A stretch of 64,000 bases of DNA, taken from NCBI RefSeq assembly GCF_009792355.1, contig NZ_CP047045.1, positions 3,436,501 to 3,500,500 on the forward strand. Direction: 5' to 3'. Shown in pieces: positions 52,525 to 61,921 of the stretch; positions within the stretch are counted from its first letter, which is position 1, and every line of letters begins with the position of its first letter. The position numbers were made by a program, and so were the translations under genes. The notes beneath the pieces were generated by a model. That model had not been told where the DNA came from. It saw only the letters and a list, made by a program, of their open reading frames with translations, and made no database searches. The DNA is from Terricaulis silvestris. GTDB taxonomy: Bacteria > Pseudomonadota > Alphaproteobacteria > Caulobacterales > Aquidulcibacteraceae.

Positions 52525-53631
52525 TTACTCAACGATCCCGCTCTTCCACTCCGCGTCGCGGCGTGGAAGGGCGAGATACGTTTCGCTGCGCATTTCCATG
52601 AGACGCGACGCCGTGCGCTCGAACTCAAAGCTCTGATCGCCTTCCGGATAAAGCGCCACCGGCACGGCTTCGGCCGAGGCAATAAGCTTCACCTTCGCCT
52701 CGTAAATCGCGTCCACCAAGGTCCGAAACCGCGCCGCCTCTTCGCGCTTTGCGGGTGACAGTCGCGGAATGTTCTCCAGCAACACAGTATGGAAGCGTTC
52801 GGCGATCTCCAGATAGTCCGCCGCGCCGAGCGGGCGCGCGCAGAGTTCTTCGAAGCTGAACCGCGCTACCCCTGCGGCCTCGCGCTCCACGCGCAGCGCA
52901 CGCCCACCGACATCGAGGGTCACCGCTTGTGGCACGGCGCCCGCAGTGAGCCGCCGCCAAGCTTGGTCCATCTTTTCATCTGCCGCTGGGCCGAGCGGCG
53001 CGTACCAGACCGGAGCGGCCATCAGCTGACGCAGGCGGTAATCGTGCGGACCCGACAACTCGATGACGTCCAGCTTCTGTTTGAGCATTCCGATGAACGG
53101 CGTGAAGAGTTGGCGGTTGAGGCCGTTCTTGTAGAGATCGTCTGGCGCGCGGTTCGAGGTGGCGACGATCACCACGTCTTCGGCGAACAAACGCTCGAAC
53201 AACCGGCCGAGGATCATGGCGTCGGCGATGTCGGTGACTTGGATTTCGTCGAAGCACAGCAGCCGCGCATCGCTCGCCACATCCTTCGCGGCTTCGGCGA
53301 TGAGCTGATCTTGCCCTGGACCACGCGCTCGCGCGTCGCGCAGAAACGCGTGCCGCGCCAGCATGAATTCGTGGAAGTGGACGCGGCGCTTCTTCTTCAC
53401 CGGCGCCGTTTCAAAGAACAAATCCAGCAGCATCGACTTGCCGCGACCGACCGGTCCCCAGATGTACAAGCCCCGCGGCGGTGTGGTCTTGCCGAGCCAC
53501 GCATCAGGCCGCCAGCGCGCGATATCCTCCGCCAGTGCGTCGAGCCGCATAGCCACCGCTTCTTGTGCCGCGTCCGGCGCGAGATCGCCGGAAGCGAGGC
53601 GGTCGCGGTACGCGGCCAGGACCGATGTCAT
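52525..53631 (-). CDS. zapE: Cell division protein ZapE (AFG1-like ATPase)
   Basis: AAA+-type ATPase of 368 residues. Walker A GPVGRGKS is at 59-66, Walker B region LLCFDEIQVTD follows and an ATSNRAPDDLYKNGL sensor stretch is present. ZapE associates with the constricting Z-ring in E. coli and belongs to the AFG1 family of mitochondrial proteins. Length is typical. The ATG at 53631 has a GGAG site. A much longer open frame upstream of it lies antisense to the acyltransferase gene and is not coding. Confidence 0.93.
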   Translation of the reverse strand: MTSVLAAYRDRLASGDLAPDAAQEAVAMRLDALAEDIARWRPDAWLGKTTPPRGLYIWGPVGRGKSMLLDLFFETAPVKKKRRVHFHEFMLARHAFLRDARARGPGQDQLIAEAAKDVASDARLLCFDEIQVTDIADAMILGRLFERLFAEDVVIVATSNRAPDDLYKNGLNRQLFTPFIGMLKQKLDVIELSGPHDYRLRQLMAAPVWYAPLGPAADEKMDQAWRRLTAGAVPQAVTLDVGGRALRVEREAAGVARFSFEELCARPLGAADYLEIAERFHTVLLENIPRLSPAKREEAARFRTLVDAIYEAKVKLIASAEAVPVALYPEGDQSFEFERTASRLMEMRSETYLALPRRDAEWKSGIVE

Positions 53632-53748
53632 TGCGTCTCCAAGAGAATCCGGCGGAACGGCGCTGCACAAAGCCTGCGGAAACGTCCCAAAGCAAGCCGC
53701 CCCGCTCTGGAACACGCACGCCGCTTCCTTAGAATGCCGCGAGTCGCC

Positions 53749-54687
53749 ATGACACAAACAGACGCCCTCGCCCGCGCCACGCCAGCGCCCGCCGCCACGG
53801 CGCAGAAGCACATCGTCGATGTGCTGATCGAGGAGCGCGCGCCGAAGCTTTCGACCAGCTCGATCTGGCCGGTGCTGCGCCCGATTCTCTACGCGGTGCT
53901 GAATTACGACAAAGCCGTGAGCATGGCCGACGCGATCGCGCCGATGGGTGGACGCGAGGCGCTGGTCTACATTTCGCAGCTGCTCGACGTGAAGCTCGAG
54001 ATGACTGGCCAAGAGCGCATCCCGGCCGACGGCGCATTCATCATCCTCTCCAACCACCCCACCGGCATCACCGACGGCGTCGCGCTCTATGATGCGTTGA
54101 AGCCCGCGCGGCCCGATACGTTGTTCTACGCCAACTCCGACGCTGAGCGCGTTTGCAAGCGTTTCGGCGAAGCTTTGATCCCGGTGGAATGGGTGCTGGC
54201 GAAGCGCACGCGGGAACGCACACGCGTGACGCTGAAGATGACGGACGAGGCGTTCGAAGCTGGACGGCCCTTGGCGATCTTTCCTGCCGGACGCCTCGCG
54301 CGCCTGCGCGACGGCCTGCTGACCGATCCCGAATGGATGCCGACCGCCGCGAGCCTCGCGCGGAAGTACGAGCTGCCCATCCTCCCCGTGCATATGAGCG
54401 GCCCTTACTCGTTCTGGTTTCACACCTTCGCCAAGTTCTCCGCCGAACTTCGCGATATGACGCTCTTCCATGAGCTGCTGAACAAGCAGGGCAAAACGTA
54501 CAAGTTAACGTTCGGTCCGCTCATTCCGCACACGGCGGTCGCCGGCGACACGGCGTCATCGATCCGCAAACTGAAACATTATATCGAGCGGGTGTTGCCG
54601 GCAGCGTCCGACACGCCGTTCGATCCGAACGGCCCGGAATGCCAATGGCGCGATCCGCCGAAGCCCGAGGCTCTCAAGCCCGCGTGA
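53749..54687 (+). CDS. Lysophospholipid acyltransferase family protein (PlsC-like)
   Basis: A 312-residue acyltransferase without a clear membrane anchor. The acyl-acceptor motif is SNHPTGITDG (101-110), so the spacing is H-x5-D rather than the usual H-x4-D. FPAGRLARLRDG provides the phosphate-binding block and LPILPVHMSGPYSFWFH a later motif. This matches proteins annotated as hemolysin-type or GNAT-unrelated acyltransferases that act on lyso-lipids. The ATG at 53749 is used; an in-frame ATG at 53734 is possible. It is divergent from zapE. Confidence 0.85.
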   Translation: MTQTDALARATPAPAATAQKHIVDVLIEERAPKLSTSSIWPVLRPILYAVLNYDKAVSMADAIAPMGGREALVYISQLLDVKLEMTGQERIPADGAFIILSNHPTGITDGVALYDALKPARPDTLFYANSDAERVCKRFGEALIPVEWVLAKRTRERTRVTLKMTDEAFEAGRPLAIFPAGRLARLRDGLLTDPEWMPTAASLARKYELPILPVHMSGPYSFWFHTFAKFSAELRDMTLFHELLNKQGKTYKLTFGPLIPHTAVAGDTASSIRKLKHYIERVLPAASDTPFDPNGPECQWRDPPKPEALKPA

Positions 54688-54779
54688 TCGGCGCGATTCT
54701 GAATTTTTGGCCATAGACGACGGTCACAACGCAGAGCAGAGTGATCGTGCGAGGGGCGAAGTATCGGAGGCATGCTTCC

Positions 54780-56009
54780 ATGCGCGCCCGCATACTGACG
54801 ATTGTTATGTGGCTGGGTTTGGCCGCGAGTACGGCTGCAATCCCATACATTCCGCCACCGCAACCGGTGTACGAAGCGCCGATCGATCGCGCGCTCGCGA
54901 ATGTTACGGAGATGCCGGATCTGCAACCGGCACAGCGCGAGCAATTGCTGGGGCGGCTCAATCTGCTCGCCTACGCGCGCAACGATCCGCAATTCACGTA
55001 TGTCACCGAAGACAACCGGCTCGTGCTTGCCGGCAGCGTGTTGTGCACCGAAGTGCGCCCTGTCCGCTACGACCCCGCGCCGGCAGACGCGCCGACGTTC
55101 GGCCCAGACGACCGCTGCGCAGCCTTCGATTTCCAGCTCGGTCCTTGGCAAGAAACGCCGGAGGCGCCGCCGGCCGAAGCCAGCGCCGCGGCCAACGCGC
55201 GGCTTGAAACGGCGCGCGGGCACTATGCGCGCGCGCTCGAGCTGGAGCCAGAGAACCTGCGCTCGCGCCTTGGCTACGCTTACGTGCTCGACCGCCTCGG
55301 CCGCACCAATGACGCGCGCCGCGAACTGCGGTGCATTTTGAAAAAGGGCATGCCGCGCCTCGCGGGCGAGACGTCGGAATGGGAGGACCACGCCGTCCTC
55401 ACCGAAACCGCGGCGCACCTCGCGCACATCGCCACGTCCAGCAGCGATCGCCGGCGCATGGAGGGTTTGCGCGAACGTCTGCAAGCCAGCCAACCGATGA
55501 TCTATGTGACGCCAATCGTGGTGCCGCTCACCGACGCGCCGTTCGCCGAGATGATCGACAATGGTTCCGACGTCGCGTTCGATTTCGCCGGCACCGGCGA
55601 CACACGCGCCAGCGGCTGGATCACGCCAAATGCGGCATGGCTGGTGTGGGATCCGGAATGGCGCGGCGACATCCGCTCGGGCTTCGACATGATCGGACAA
55701 CGCACCTGGTCTGTTTTCTGGAGCGACGGCTTCGAGGCCATGCGCGCACTCGATGACAATCGCGACGGGGAGCTCACGGGCGGCGAACTCGGCGGCTTGT
55801 CGCTGTGGCGCGACGAGAACCGCAATGGCGTCAGCGATCCGGGCGAAGTGCTGCCGGCGAATGTGCATGGCATCGCGGCGCTCGCCGTGCGCGGCGACAC
55901 CACGCGGTCGGGCTTGATCACGGCGCCAACCGGCGTCCGGTTCGACGATGGCCGCACGCGGCCGCTCTATGATTGGACGCCGGGCGTGGGCCGCGCGCCT
56001 GTGAGCTAA
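54780..56009 (+). CDS. Exported protein with EF-hand-like loops and a TPR-like region
   Basis: A 409-residue protein with a signal peptide (MRARILTIVMWLGLAASTAA). Residues about 140-190 look like a TPR pair (ARGHYARALELEPENLRSRL, then AYVLDRLGRTNDARRELRCI). Two calcium loops lie at 325-336 (DDNRDGELTGGE) and 345-356 (DENRNGVSDPGE), each with acidic residues at loop positions 1, 3, 5 and 12 or close to it. This suggests Ca2+-dependent structure in the periplasm or outside. The family is not recognised. Confidence 0.7.
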   Translation: MRARILTIVMWLGLAASTAAIPYIPPPQPVYEAPIDRALANVTEMPDLQPAQREQLLGRLNLLAYARNDPQFTYVTEDNRLVLAGSVLCTEVRPVRYDPAPADAPTFGPDDRCAAFDFQLGPWQETPEAPPAEASAAANARLETARGHYARALELEPENLRSRLGYAYVLDRLGRTNDARRELRCILKKGMPRLAGETSEWEDHAVLTETAAHLAHIATSSSDRRRMEGLRERLQASQPMIYVTPIVVPLTDAPFAEMIDNGSDVAFDFAGTGDTRASGWITPNAAWLVWDPEWRGDIRSGFDMIGQRTWSVFWSDGFEAMRALDDNRDGELTGGELGGLSLWRDENRNGVSDPGEVLPANVHGIAALAVRGDTTRSGLITAPTGVRFDDGRTRPLYDWTPGVGRAPVS

Positions 56010-56110
56010 TCGGCGCCGAGCCGGCGCGGAAAAAGTCCGGCCGCCCCTGATGAAATCGGCGTGCCGACATGCCACCTACGGGGCCGGTCCAACGTCCAGG
56101 GGAAATACGC

Positions 56111-56716
56111 ATGCGCTCCACTCGCCGTTTCGTCGCCGCCGCCATCGCCGGCGCCGCGCTTTTGTTTGCTGGAGGCGCAGCCGCGCAAGTCACGGCCGAT
56201 CCGGCCGCTGCTGGCGCCGGGACGTACACGATCGATGCGCGCCACACCGCGGTGCTAGCCCGCGTGCCGCACGCTGGCTTTTCGTTCGAGGTTTTCCGCT
56301 TCGGCGCCGTCGAAGGCACGCTGACATGGGATCCGGCGAACGCCGCCGCGAACAATCTCACCGTCACCGTCGCCACCAACTCCATCGCGACGCCGGTCGA
56401 AGGCTTCGCTGCAGAATTGCAGGGCGAGCGCTTCCTGAACAGCGCCGGCTATCCGAACGCAACGTTCGTCTCCACGGCGTTTCGCCAAATCGATGCGACG
56501 CATGCTGAAGTCGATGGCAACTTTACGCTGAAGGGCGTGACCAAGCCGGTGACGTTCCGTGTCGAGCTGATTGGCGCAGGCGCGAACCAGCGCGGCACAC
56601 CGACGATCGGCTTTCGCGCCACCACGATGATCGACAATGCCCACTACAATTTTCCGGGCTTTATCCGCGGGCAGAGCGAGATTGTCGTGGATGGCGAGTT
56701 TAACCGCCAGCAGTGA
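56111..56716 (+). CDS. YceI family protein
   Basis: Periplasmic lipocalin-like protein of 201 residues with a signal peptide ending GGAAA. The mature part shows the YceI pattern: TYTIDARHTAVLARVPHAGF, then GTLTWDPANAAANNLTVTVA, a central EGFAAELQGERFLNSAGYPN stretch and GNFTLKGVTKPVTFRVELIG. YceI proteins bind long isoprenoid chains. The ATG at 56111 has an AGGGGA site. It is followed by a strong hairpin and faces the sdhB gene. Confidence 0.9.
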   Translation: MRSTRRFVAAAIAGAALLFAGGAAAQVTADPAAAGAGTYTIDARHTAVLARVPHAGFSFEVFRFGAVEGTLTWDPANAAANNLTVTVATNSIATPVEGFAAELQGERFLNSAGYPNATFVSTAFRQIDATHAEVDGNFTLKGVTKPVTFRVELIGAGANQRGTPTIGFRATTMIDNAHYNFPGFIRGQSEIVVDGEFNRQQ

Positions 56717-56737
56717 GACAAAGCTGAAGCTCCAAGA

Positions 56738-56772
56738 AACCGCCGGTGCGAAAGCGCGCCGGCGGTTTTGTC
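56738..56772. terminator. Bidirectional intrinsic terminator
   Basis: Stem AACCGCCGG (56738-56746) / CCGGCGGTT (56759-56767), about nine pairs, followed by TTGTCTT on the plus strand and by TTTCTTGG on the minus strand. It sits between the convergent YceI and sdhB genes and can serve both. Confidence 0.8.
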
Positions 56773-57555
56773 TTAGAGCTTCCGCTCAACCATCGCCTTC
56801 TTGATTTCGGCGATGGCCTTCGCCGGGTTCAACCCCTTCGGGCAAACCTGGGCGCAATTCATGATGGTGTGGCAGCGGTAAAGCTTGAACGGGTCCTCGA
56901 GTGCGTCGAGCCGTTCGCCCTGGTTTTCGTCGCGGCTGTCGTTGATCCAGCGATAGGCCTGCAGCAACGCCGCCGGGCCAAAGAAGCGATCAGCGTTCCA
57001 CCAATAGGACGGGCACGCCGTCGAGCAGCAGGCGCAGAGGATGCACTCGTAGAGGCCGTCGAGCTTGGCGCGCTCCTCCGGACTTTGGCGCCATTCGGCG
57101 TCGGGCTCCGGCGTGACGGTTTGCAGGTAAGGCTGGATCGCCGCATATTGCGCGGTGAAGTTGGTGAGATCGGGCACCAGGTCCTTCAGCACCGGCTGGT
57201 GCGGCAGCGGCGCGATGGTGATGGCGCCCGGCGGCAAGTCATCCATGCCCTTGGTGCAGGCGAGCGTGTTGCGCCCGCCAATGTTCATCGCGCACGAGCC
57301 GCACACGCCCTCGCGACAAGAGCGGCGGAAGGTGAGCGTCGAATCCATATCGTTCTTGATGGCGATCAGCGCATCGAGAACCATGGGCCCGCAGCTATCG
57401 AGATCGAGGTCGTAGATATCCCAGCGCGGGTTCTCGCCGGTCTCCGGATCGTAGCGGTAGATCTTAAACTGCCGCACGCGCTTGGCGCCTGTCGGCGCCG
57501 CGTGGCGCTTGCCCTGCTTGACCTTCGAATTGCGCGGCAGCGTGAGTTCGACCAT
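56773..57555 (-). CDS. sdhB: Succinate dehydrogenase iron-sulfur subunit
   Basis: Inner-membrane associated SdhB of 260 residues. Plant-type [2Fe-2S] ligands are Cys80, Cys85, Cys88 and Cys100 in [16 protein letters not shown] and TLAC; the C-terminal ferredoxin part holds [15 protein letters not shown] and [17 protein letters not shown] for the [4Fe-4S] and [3Fe-4S] clusters. It passes electrons from SdhA to quinone. No sdhA, sdhC or sdhD lies in the window: the upstream gene is creD on the same strand, 55 bases away. Confidence 0.97.
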   Translation of the reverse strand: MVELTLPRNSKVKQGKRHAAPTGAKRVRQFKIYRYDPETGENPRWDIYDLDLDSCGPMVLDALIAIKNDMDSTLTFRRSCREGVCGSCAMNIGGRNTLACTKGMDDLPPGAITIAPLPHQPVLKDLVPDLTNFTAQYAAIQPYLQTVTPEPDAEWRQSPEERAKLDGLYECILCACCSTACPSYWWNADRFFGPAALLQAYRWINDSRDENQGERLDALEDPFKLYRCHTIMNCAQVCPKGLNPAKAIAEIKKAMVERKL

Positions 57556-57610
57556 GAGCCGGGTTTGGCGAGGGTCGGCGCGCCCGTCAAGCGCGCCGAT
57601 TGCCCTACCC

Positions 57611-59032
57611 TTACTGGCCTGTGGTGGTCGATACGCCGCGCCCGTACCAATCGATCCGCCGCGTCGCGATCATGCTGGCGGCGATCACAGCGAAGGCCAC
57701 GACCGACCCTGCCAGAAGCGCGAAGTCTTCCAGCGTCATCAGCACGTACATCGCGAGATACAACAACGAGAGCCCAACCAACGCGCGGAGGCCGACCGCG
57801 CTCGAGTTGAACGAGGTGGCGGCATAGTAGCCAAGCAGCCCCACCGTGGCGGCGGCGGCGACGAAGAAGGCCGGCGTGAAGCCGATGATTTCCGTTATGG
57901 AGAGCAGCAGCAGGTAGAACACGCACTGCGCCAAACCGACCAGGATGTATTGCGCCGGGTGCGCCTTGCGCCCGCTGACCGCCTCGAAAATCAACGTCGC
58001 CAGGAACACGATGCCGATGAACATGATGCCATAGCGCACCGCGCGCATGACGCCGGTGTAGATATCATCCGACGCCACGAAGGTTACGGCCATGTCGCGG
58101 CTGGAGGCAGCGCCGAGATTGAAGCTGTTCAAGTCCGCCGCCTTCTCCACCCCGCGCGCCACAAACGGCACGCGCCAGGAAACGGCAAAACCCTCGTCGG
58201 TGGCTTGCAGCGCTTCGTTGGATTGGAAGAAGCCTTCTGCGCGGACATCCTGACGGTCACCGCGGATAGTGGCGGTGGTATCCTGTGCGAACGCGGCGAT
58301 CGAGAAACGTTGTGCGCCGGTCAGTTCGAGCCGCGTTTCGACCGCGAAGTCCGCGGGCGTCGCCGAAAGACGAGCGGGTGCGGCGAACGCGACCAAGTTT
58401 GACGGCAGCGGGGCGGAGGGCGTCGAGAAGACCTCTGGCCGCGAGTAATCCGGCGAAGGCGCCGCAAGGCTCAGATCCGACACCGGCTCAAACGTCTCCG
58501 TTGTCCCGTCGGCAAAGCGCAACTCGGCGGCGTTGCGGATCGAGCGGCTATCGCTGACGAACATGACGACACGGGCGCGCGTCCAATCGAAGCGATAGGA
58601 TTCATCGACGCCCTGCAGCGTCGCGGCGGGCCGGAAGCTCGCGTCGAACTCGGTTTGGGCGGTGTAGATGGCGGCGCGGTAGATGCCGACGCGGCGATCG
58701 GTGACGCTGAGCGTCGTGTCGGCCGTGCCAGTATCGGCGAACACCACGTAAGAGCCGCGCTGCGTGGTGCGCTGAACTCGGCCCTCGGTGTCTGTGGTTT
58801 CGACTGCGCGCTGGTACGGCACCAGCAACATCGGACCGCCGACGATCTGGGAGCCGCCAGCGCCCGCGCCGATTTCCGCTGTGACCCTGGTGGCGTTGAC
58901 TTGGCGCTCGGCCACGAGGCCGGCGACAATCAGCAGCGGCACGCCCATCGCCAGCACCAGCAAGCAGACAAGCAAGAGCTTCAGGCCCAACGATCCGCGC
59001 GGGATCAGGCCTGAGATCGGATTGGTCGCCAC
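57611..59032 (-). CDS. creD: CreD family inner-membrane protein
   Basis: A 473-residue protein with one membrane segment near the N-terminus ([20 protein letters not shown]), a large periplasmic part (about 45-300) and a cluster of five or six C-terminal helices, as in the CreD envelope-stress proteins. CreD is induced by the CreBC system and affects colicin and beta-lactam tolerance; the molecular job is unknown. The GTG at 59032 has a GGGAGGG site. It is upstream of sdhB with 55 bases between. Confidence 0.9.
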   Translation of the reverse strand: MATNPISGLIPRGSLGLKLLLVCLLVLAMGVPLLIVAGLVAERQVNATRVTAEIGAGAGGSQIVGGPMLLVPYQRAVETTDTEGRVQRTTQRGSYVVFADTGTADTTLSVTDRRVGIYRAAIYTAQTEFDASFRPAATLQGVDESYRFDWTRARVVMFVSDSRSIRNAAELRFADGTTETFEPVSDLSLAAPSPDYSRPEVFSTPSAPLPSNLVAFAAPARLSATPADFAVETRLELTGAQRFSIAAFAQDTTATIRGDRQDVRAEGFFQSNEALQATDEGFAVSWRVPFVARGVEKAADLNSFNLGAASSRDMAVTFVASDDIYTGVMRAVRYGIMFIGIVFLATLIFEAVSGRKAHPAQYILVGLAQCVFYLLLLSITEIIGFTPAFFVAAAATVGLLGYYAATSFNSSAVGLRALVGLSLLYLAMYVLMTLEDFALLAGSVVAFAVIAASMIATRRIDWYGRGVSTTTGQ

Positions 59033-59088
59033 GTCATCCCTCCCTGCGGATCAAGGCTCATGACCCGCGCGTAATATCTTCGCCTCGA

Positions 59089-59523
59089 TCAAGGCGAGAT
59101 GTCGACCGGAACGGAGGTTTCCGGTGGCGTCCACTCGTTAGGGTCAATTGGCGCCGGCGGTTCGGCGCTCCACGCGATCACGAACGCGGCAGCCCCCGCA
59201 AGAGCGCAACCGAACGACCAGAGCAATGCAATCCAGTCATAGCTCACGCCGACTTTTTCAGGCGCCGCGCCCTCACGCGCCAGCGCGGCTTGGCGGCGAG
59301 CGTCGATCAGGACGTAGCCGATCAAAAACACAAAGGGCACGGCGAAACCCCACGGCGCCGCGCCCGGCATCCATTCGCGCACGAACAGGCCCAACGATCC
59401 AACGCCCAACCCCGCCAAAACAAGGAATTCCGCGATGCCCTGCCCGCGATCCCCCAAAGATGCGCGTAAACGCCGGCGCCGCGCGCCCATTTCCGCAAAC
59501 ATTGACGACAAAAACCCAGCCAT
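59089..59523 (-). CDS. Hypothetical membrane protein
   Basis: A 144-residue protein with a basic N-terminus (ARRRRLRASLG), about three hydrophobic segments (about 30-47, 57-74 and 99-119) and a proline-rich, acidic C-terminal tail (EPPAPIDPNEWTPPETSVPVD). The family is not recognised. It is 56 bases upstream of creD on the same strand and could be co-transcribed with it. It is divergent from the AsmA-like gene, about 98 bases away. Confidence 0.65.
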   Translation of the reverse strand: MAGFLSSMFAEMGARRRRLRASLGDRGQGIAEFLVLAGLGVGSLGLFVREWMPGAAPWGFAVPFVFLIGYVLIDARRQAALAREGAAPEKVGVSYDWIALLWSFGCALAGAAAFVIAWSAEPPAPIDPNEWTPPETSVPVDISP

Positions 59524-59621
59524 GGCCGCCGCAATAGCTTACGTCGCGGCGAACGCAAAGACGCATGGGCGGCTCGCTTTCGCCACGCGGGGGCACTAAA
59601 TCTCGCCTCAGCGAGGGAATG

Positions 59622-61742
59622 ATGAACTTTCTGAAGAAGCTCAACTGGAAACTGATTGGCATCAGCTTGGGCGCCGTGCTTGGCGTGCTGGTGCTAGCGG
59701 CTGGCTTGTTCATCGCGTTCTTTCCCAAGGATTTGGCCGCCCGCGAAGCGGAGCGCCGCATCGAGGAAGCCACGGATCGCGACTTGGTGCTGGGCGGCAA
59801 TGTCGAACTGACGTTCTGGCCGGCGCTTGGCTTTTCGGTGGATCAAGTCTCGCTCTCAAATCCGCGTGACTTCGACTCCGTCGCCCGCCGTGGCGGCGTT
59901 GAGGCGGCGGAGACGCCATTCCTTGCCGCTGATCGCATCGTGTTCGCCGTCGCTGTGATGCCGCTGCTGCGCGGGGAGATTCAGGTAAAGGATTTGATCC
60001 TGCAAGGCGCCGATGTGCAATTGCGCGCCAAGGAAGACGGCACCTCGAATTGGACCTTCCCCACCGACGAGGAAGAAGACGAAACCACGCTCGAAGATCT
60101 GCGGCTCGACAACGTCCAGCTGATCGACAGCATGATCACGTTCCAAGGCGCCGAAGACGAAGCGCCGCTGACGTTTGAGGACGTGGACGCGACGTTGGCG
60201 CTGGAATCGCTCGACTCGCCGGCGCAAATCCAAGCCGCGCTCACCTATCGCGCAGAGCGCTTGAACGTCGACGCCGGCATCGGCCTGCCGCGCGCGGTGC
60301 TCGAGAAGGGCGAAACGCCGATCACGGCGCAGTTGCGCTCGGCGCCGCTTGAAGTCGATCTAAGCGGCACGTTCAACGCCGAGACAGGCGCGCTCAATGG
60401 CGCGATCCAAGCCAACGGCGCCAGCGTGCGCCGCTTGCTGGCGTGGGTCGGTTCACCCATGGCCGAGGGCGACGGCTTCGGCGCCTATCGCGTCACCGGG
60501 CAAATGGCGCGCGAAGGCGAAACCACCGCGCTCACCGAGCTTGCGCTACGCATGGATGCGATCGAAGCCAACGGCGCGCTCAATCTGATCAACCAGGAAA
60601 ACGGCCGGCTCCGCGTCACTGGCGTTCTGAACGCACCCACTCTCGATCTCAACACCTATTTGCCCGCACCGGCGCAGGGCGACGGCAGCGGCGTCGAGGT
60701 CGACACGGCGTGGAGCGCCGATCCGCTCGATCTGAGCGGCCTACGAGCACTCGACGCTGACCTGAACCTCACGCTCGGCGCGCTGCGCTTTCAGCGCATG
60801 AGCTTCACCAACGTCGCGCTGGCGCTGCGCGTCGCCAATGGCGCGGCAGATGCGCGGCTCACGCGCATCGCGCTCTACGACGGCGGCGGCACGGCGCGGC
60901 TGATCGCCGATGGCGCAGGGCCGACGCCGCGGATCGCCATTGAGCTCAACGCGGAGAATATCCAGGCTGAAACGCTGCTGCGCGACGCGATCGGTTTCGA
61001 CAAGATCGTCGGCCGCGGCCGCCTCACCGCTTCGCTGGTTGGCACAGGCGCTTCACAGGCCGCGATCATGCGCAGCTTGCGCGGCACAGCGTCGTTCAAT
61101 TTCAACGACGGCCAGTACAAGGGCGTGAACCTCGCGCAGATGGCGCGCACGCTGCAATCGTTCACCTCCGGCCAACAAGCGCAGGCGCAAGGCAACGCCA
61201 CCGACTTCGCCGAACTCTCCGCTAACTTCGCGGTCTCCGAAGGTGTCGCGGCGACGGATAGCCTGCGCATGCTGAACCCGTTCGTGCGTCTTGAAGGGCG
61301 CGGCCTGATCAATATCGGCTCGCAAACGGTCGACATGCGCCTCACGCCGCGCGCGGTGCGCTCGATCGAAGGCCAAGGCGGCGACGCGACGGTCGCGGGC
61401 CTCGGCATTCCGTTTCGCGTCTCCGGCCCGTGGTCGCGTGTGAGTTTCCGGCCGGCGCTGGAAGACGTGGTGCAAAACCAATTGCGCGACATCCTCAGCC
61501 GCCAAGGTGGTGACAATCCGCTCGGCTCACTCGGCGAAGCTCTCTTCGGTCGCACGCCGCCAGGCGAAGCCACAACCGAAACGCCAACCCCAACCGCCGA
61601 AAGCGGTGACGCAGCGCCGACGCCTGCGCCAGAGGAAGAGAGGCAGCGCCCGCGCAATCCGCTTGAGGAGATCCTGCGTCGCGCGACCGAGCGCAATCAG
61701 CAGAAGCAAGAAACGCCGACGCCTGCGCCGAGTACGCCGTGA
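59622..61742 (+). CDS. AsmA family protein
   Basis: A 706-residue envelope protein with one N-terminal membrane helix (IGISLGAVLGVLVLAAGLFI) and a large periplasmic part of repeated beta strands. The AsmA N-terminal domain begins AAREAERRIEEATDRDLVLG, and a C-terminal AsmA_2-type module with GTASFNFNDGQYKGVNLAQM is present. The tail is a Glu/Thr/Pro-rich, unstructured stretch. AsmA-like proteins carry lipids between membranes. The start is ATG 59622 (59619 also in frame). A dispersed palindrome follows. Confidence 0.92.
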   Translation: MNFLKKLNWKLIGISLGAVLGVLVLAAGLFIAFFPKDLAAREAERRIEEATDRDLVLGGNVELTFWPALGFSVDQVSLSNPRDFDSVARRGGVEAAETPFLAADRIVFAVAVMPLLRGEIQVKDLILQGADVQLRAKEDGTSNWTFPTDEEEDETTLEDLRLDNVQLIDSMITFQGAEDEAPLTFEDVDATLALESLDSPAQIQAALTYRAERLNVDAGIGLPRAVLEKGETPITAQLRSAPLEVDLSGTFNAETGALNGAIQANGASVRRLLAWVGSPMAEGDGFGAYRVTGQMAREGETTALTELALRMDAIEANGALNLINQENGRLRVTGVLNAPTLDLNTYLPAPAQGDGSGVEVDTAWSADPLDLSGLRALDADLNLTLGALRFQRMSFTNVALALRVANGAADARLTRIALYDGGGTARLIADGAGPTPRIAIELNAENIQAETLLRDAIGFDKIVGRGRLTASLVGTGASQAAIMRSLRGTASFNFNDGQYKGVNLAQMARTLQSFTSGQQAQAQGNATDFAELSANFAVSEGVAATDSLRMLNPFVRLEGRGLINIGSQTVDMRLTPRAVRSIEGQGGDATVAGLGIPFRVSGPWSRVSFRPALEDVVQNQLRDILSRQGGDNPLGSLGEALFGRTPPGEATTETPTPTAESGDAAPTPAPEEERQRPRNPLEEILRRATERNQQKQETPTPAPSTP

Positions 61743-61743
61743 C

Positions 61744-61911
61744 TATGGAGCGCCGGCGTCCTCGCCGGCGTTGACTGCGGTGCGTGGCGTCGCCCTTCGA
61801 CAAGCTCAGGGTGACGCCATAGTTGGTGTCGCGCTTTGCTACAGTAGAGTCGTCGTGAGCCCGTCGAAGGAGACGCGGGCCAAGAAACGCCGGCGAGGAC
61901 GCCGGCGCTCC
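61744..61911. repeat. Composite palindromic repeat element
   Basis: Perfect 24-base arms begin at GGAGCGCCGGCGTCCTCGCC (61747) and pair with 61888-61911. Inside lies a second hairpin, GGCGTCGCCCT (61786-61796) with AGGGTGACGCC (61808-61818), containing CCCTTCGACAAGCTCAGGG, a motif seen as a dispersed repeat in several alphaproteobacterial genomes. It fills the gap between the convergent AsmA and GFA genes. Its core GCCGGCG resembles the repeat near hutG. Confidence 0.75.
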
Positions 61912-61921
61912 ACACTTAGCG

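Noticed and set aside
52789-53748. Apparent 320-codon N-terminal extension of the PlsC-like gene
   Set aside because: It is antisense to zapE, whose Walker motifs and start are well supported; the acyltransferase homology begins only after 53749.
53632-54471. Apparent N-terminal extension of ZapE on the minus strand
   Set aside because: Arg-rich translation opposite the acyltransferase gene; the real ATG at 53631 has a GGAG site and normal family length.
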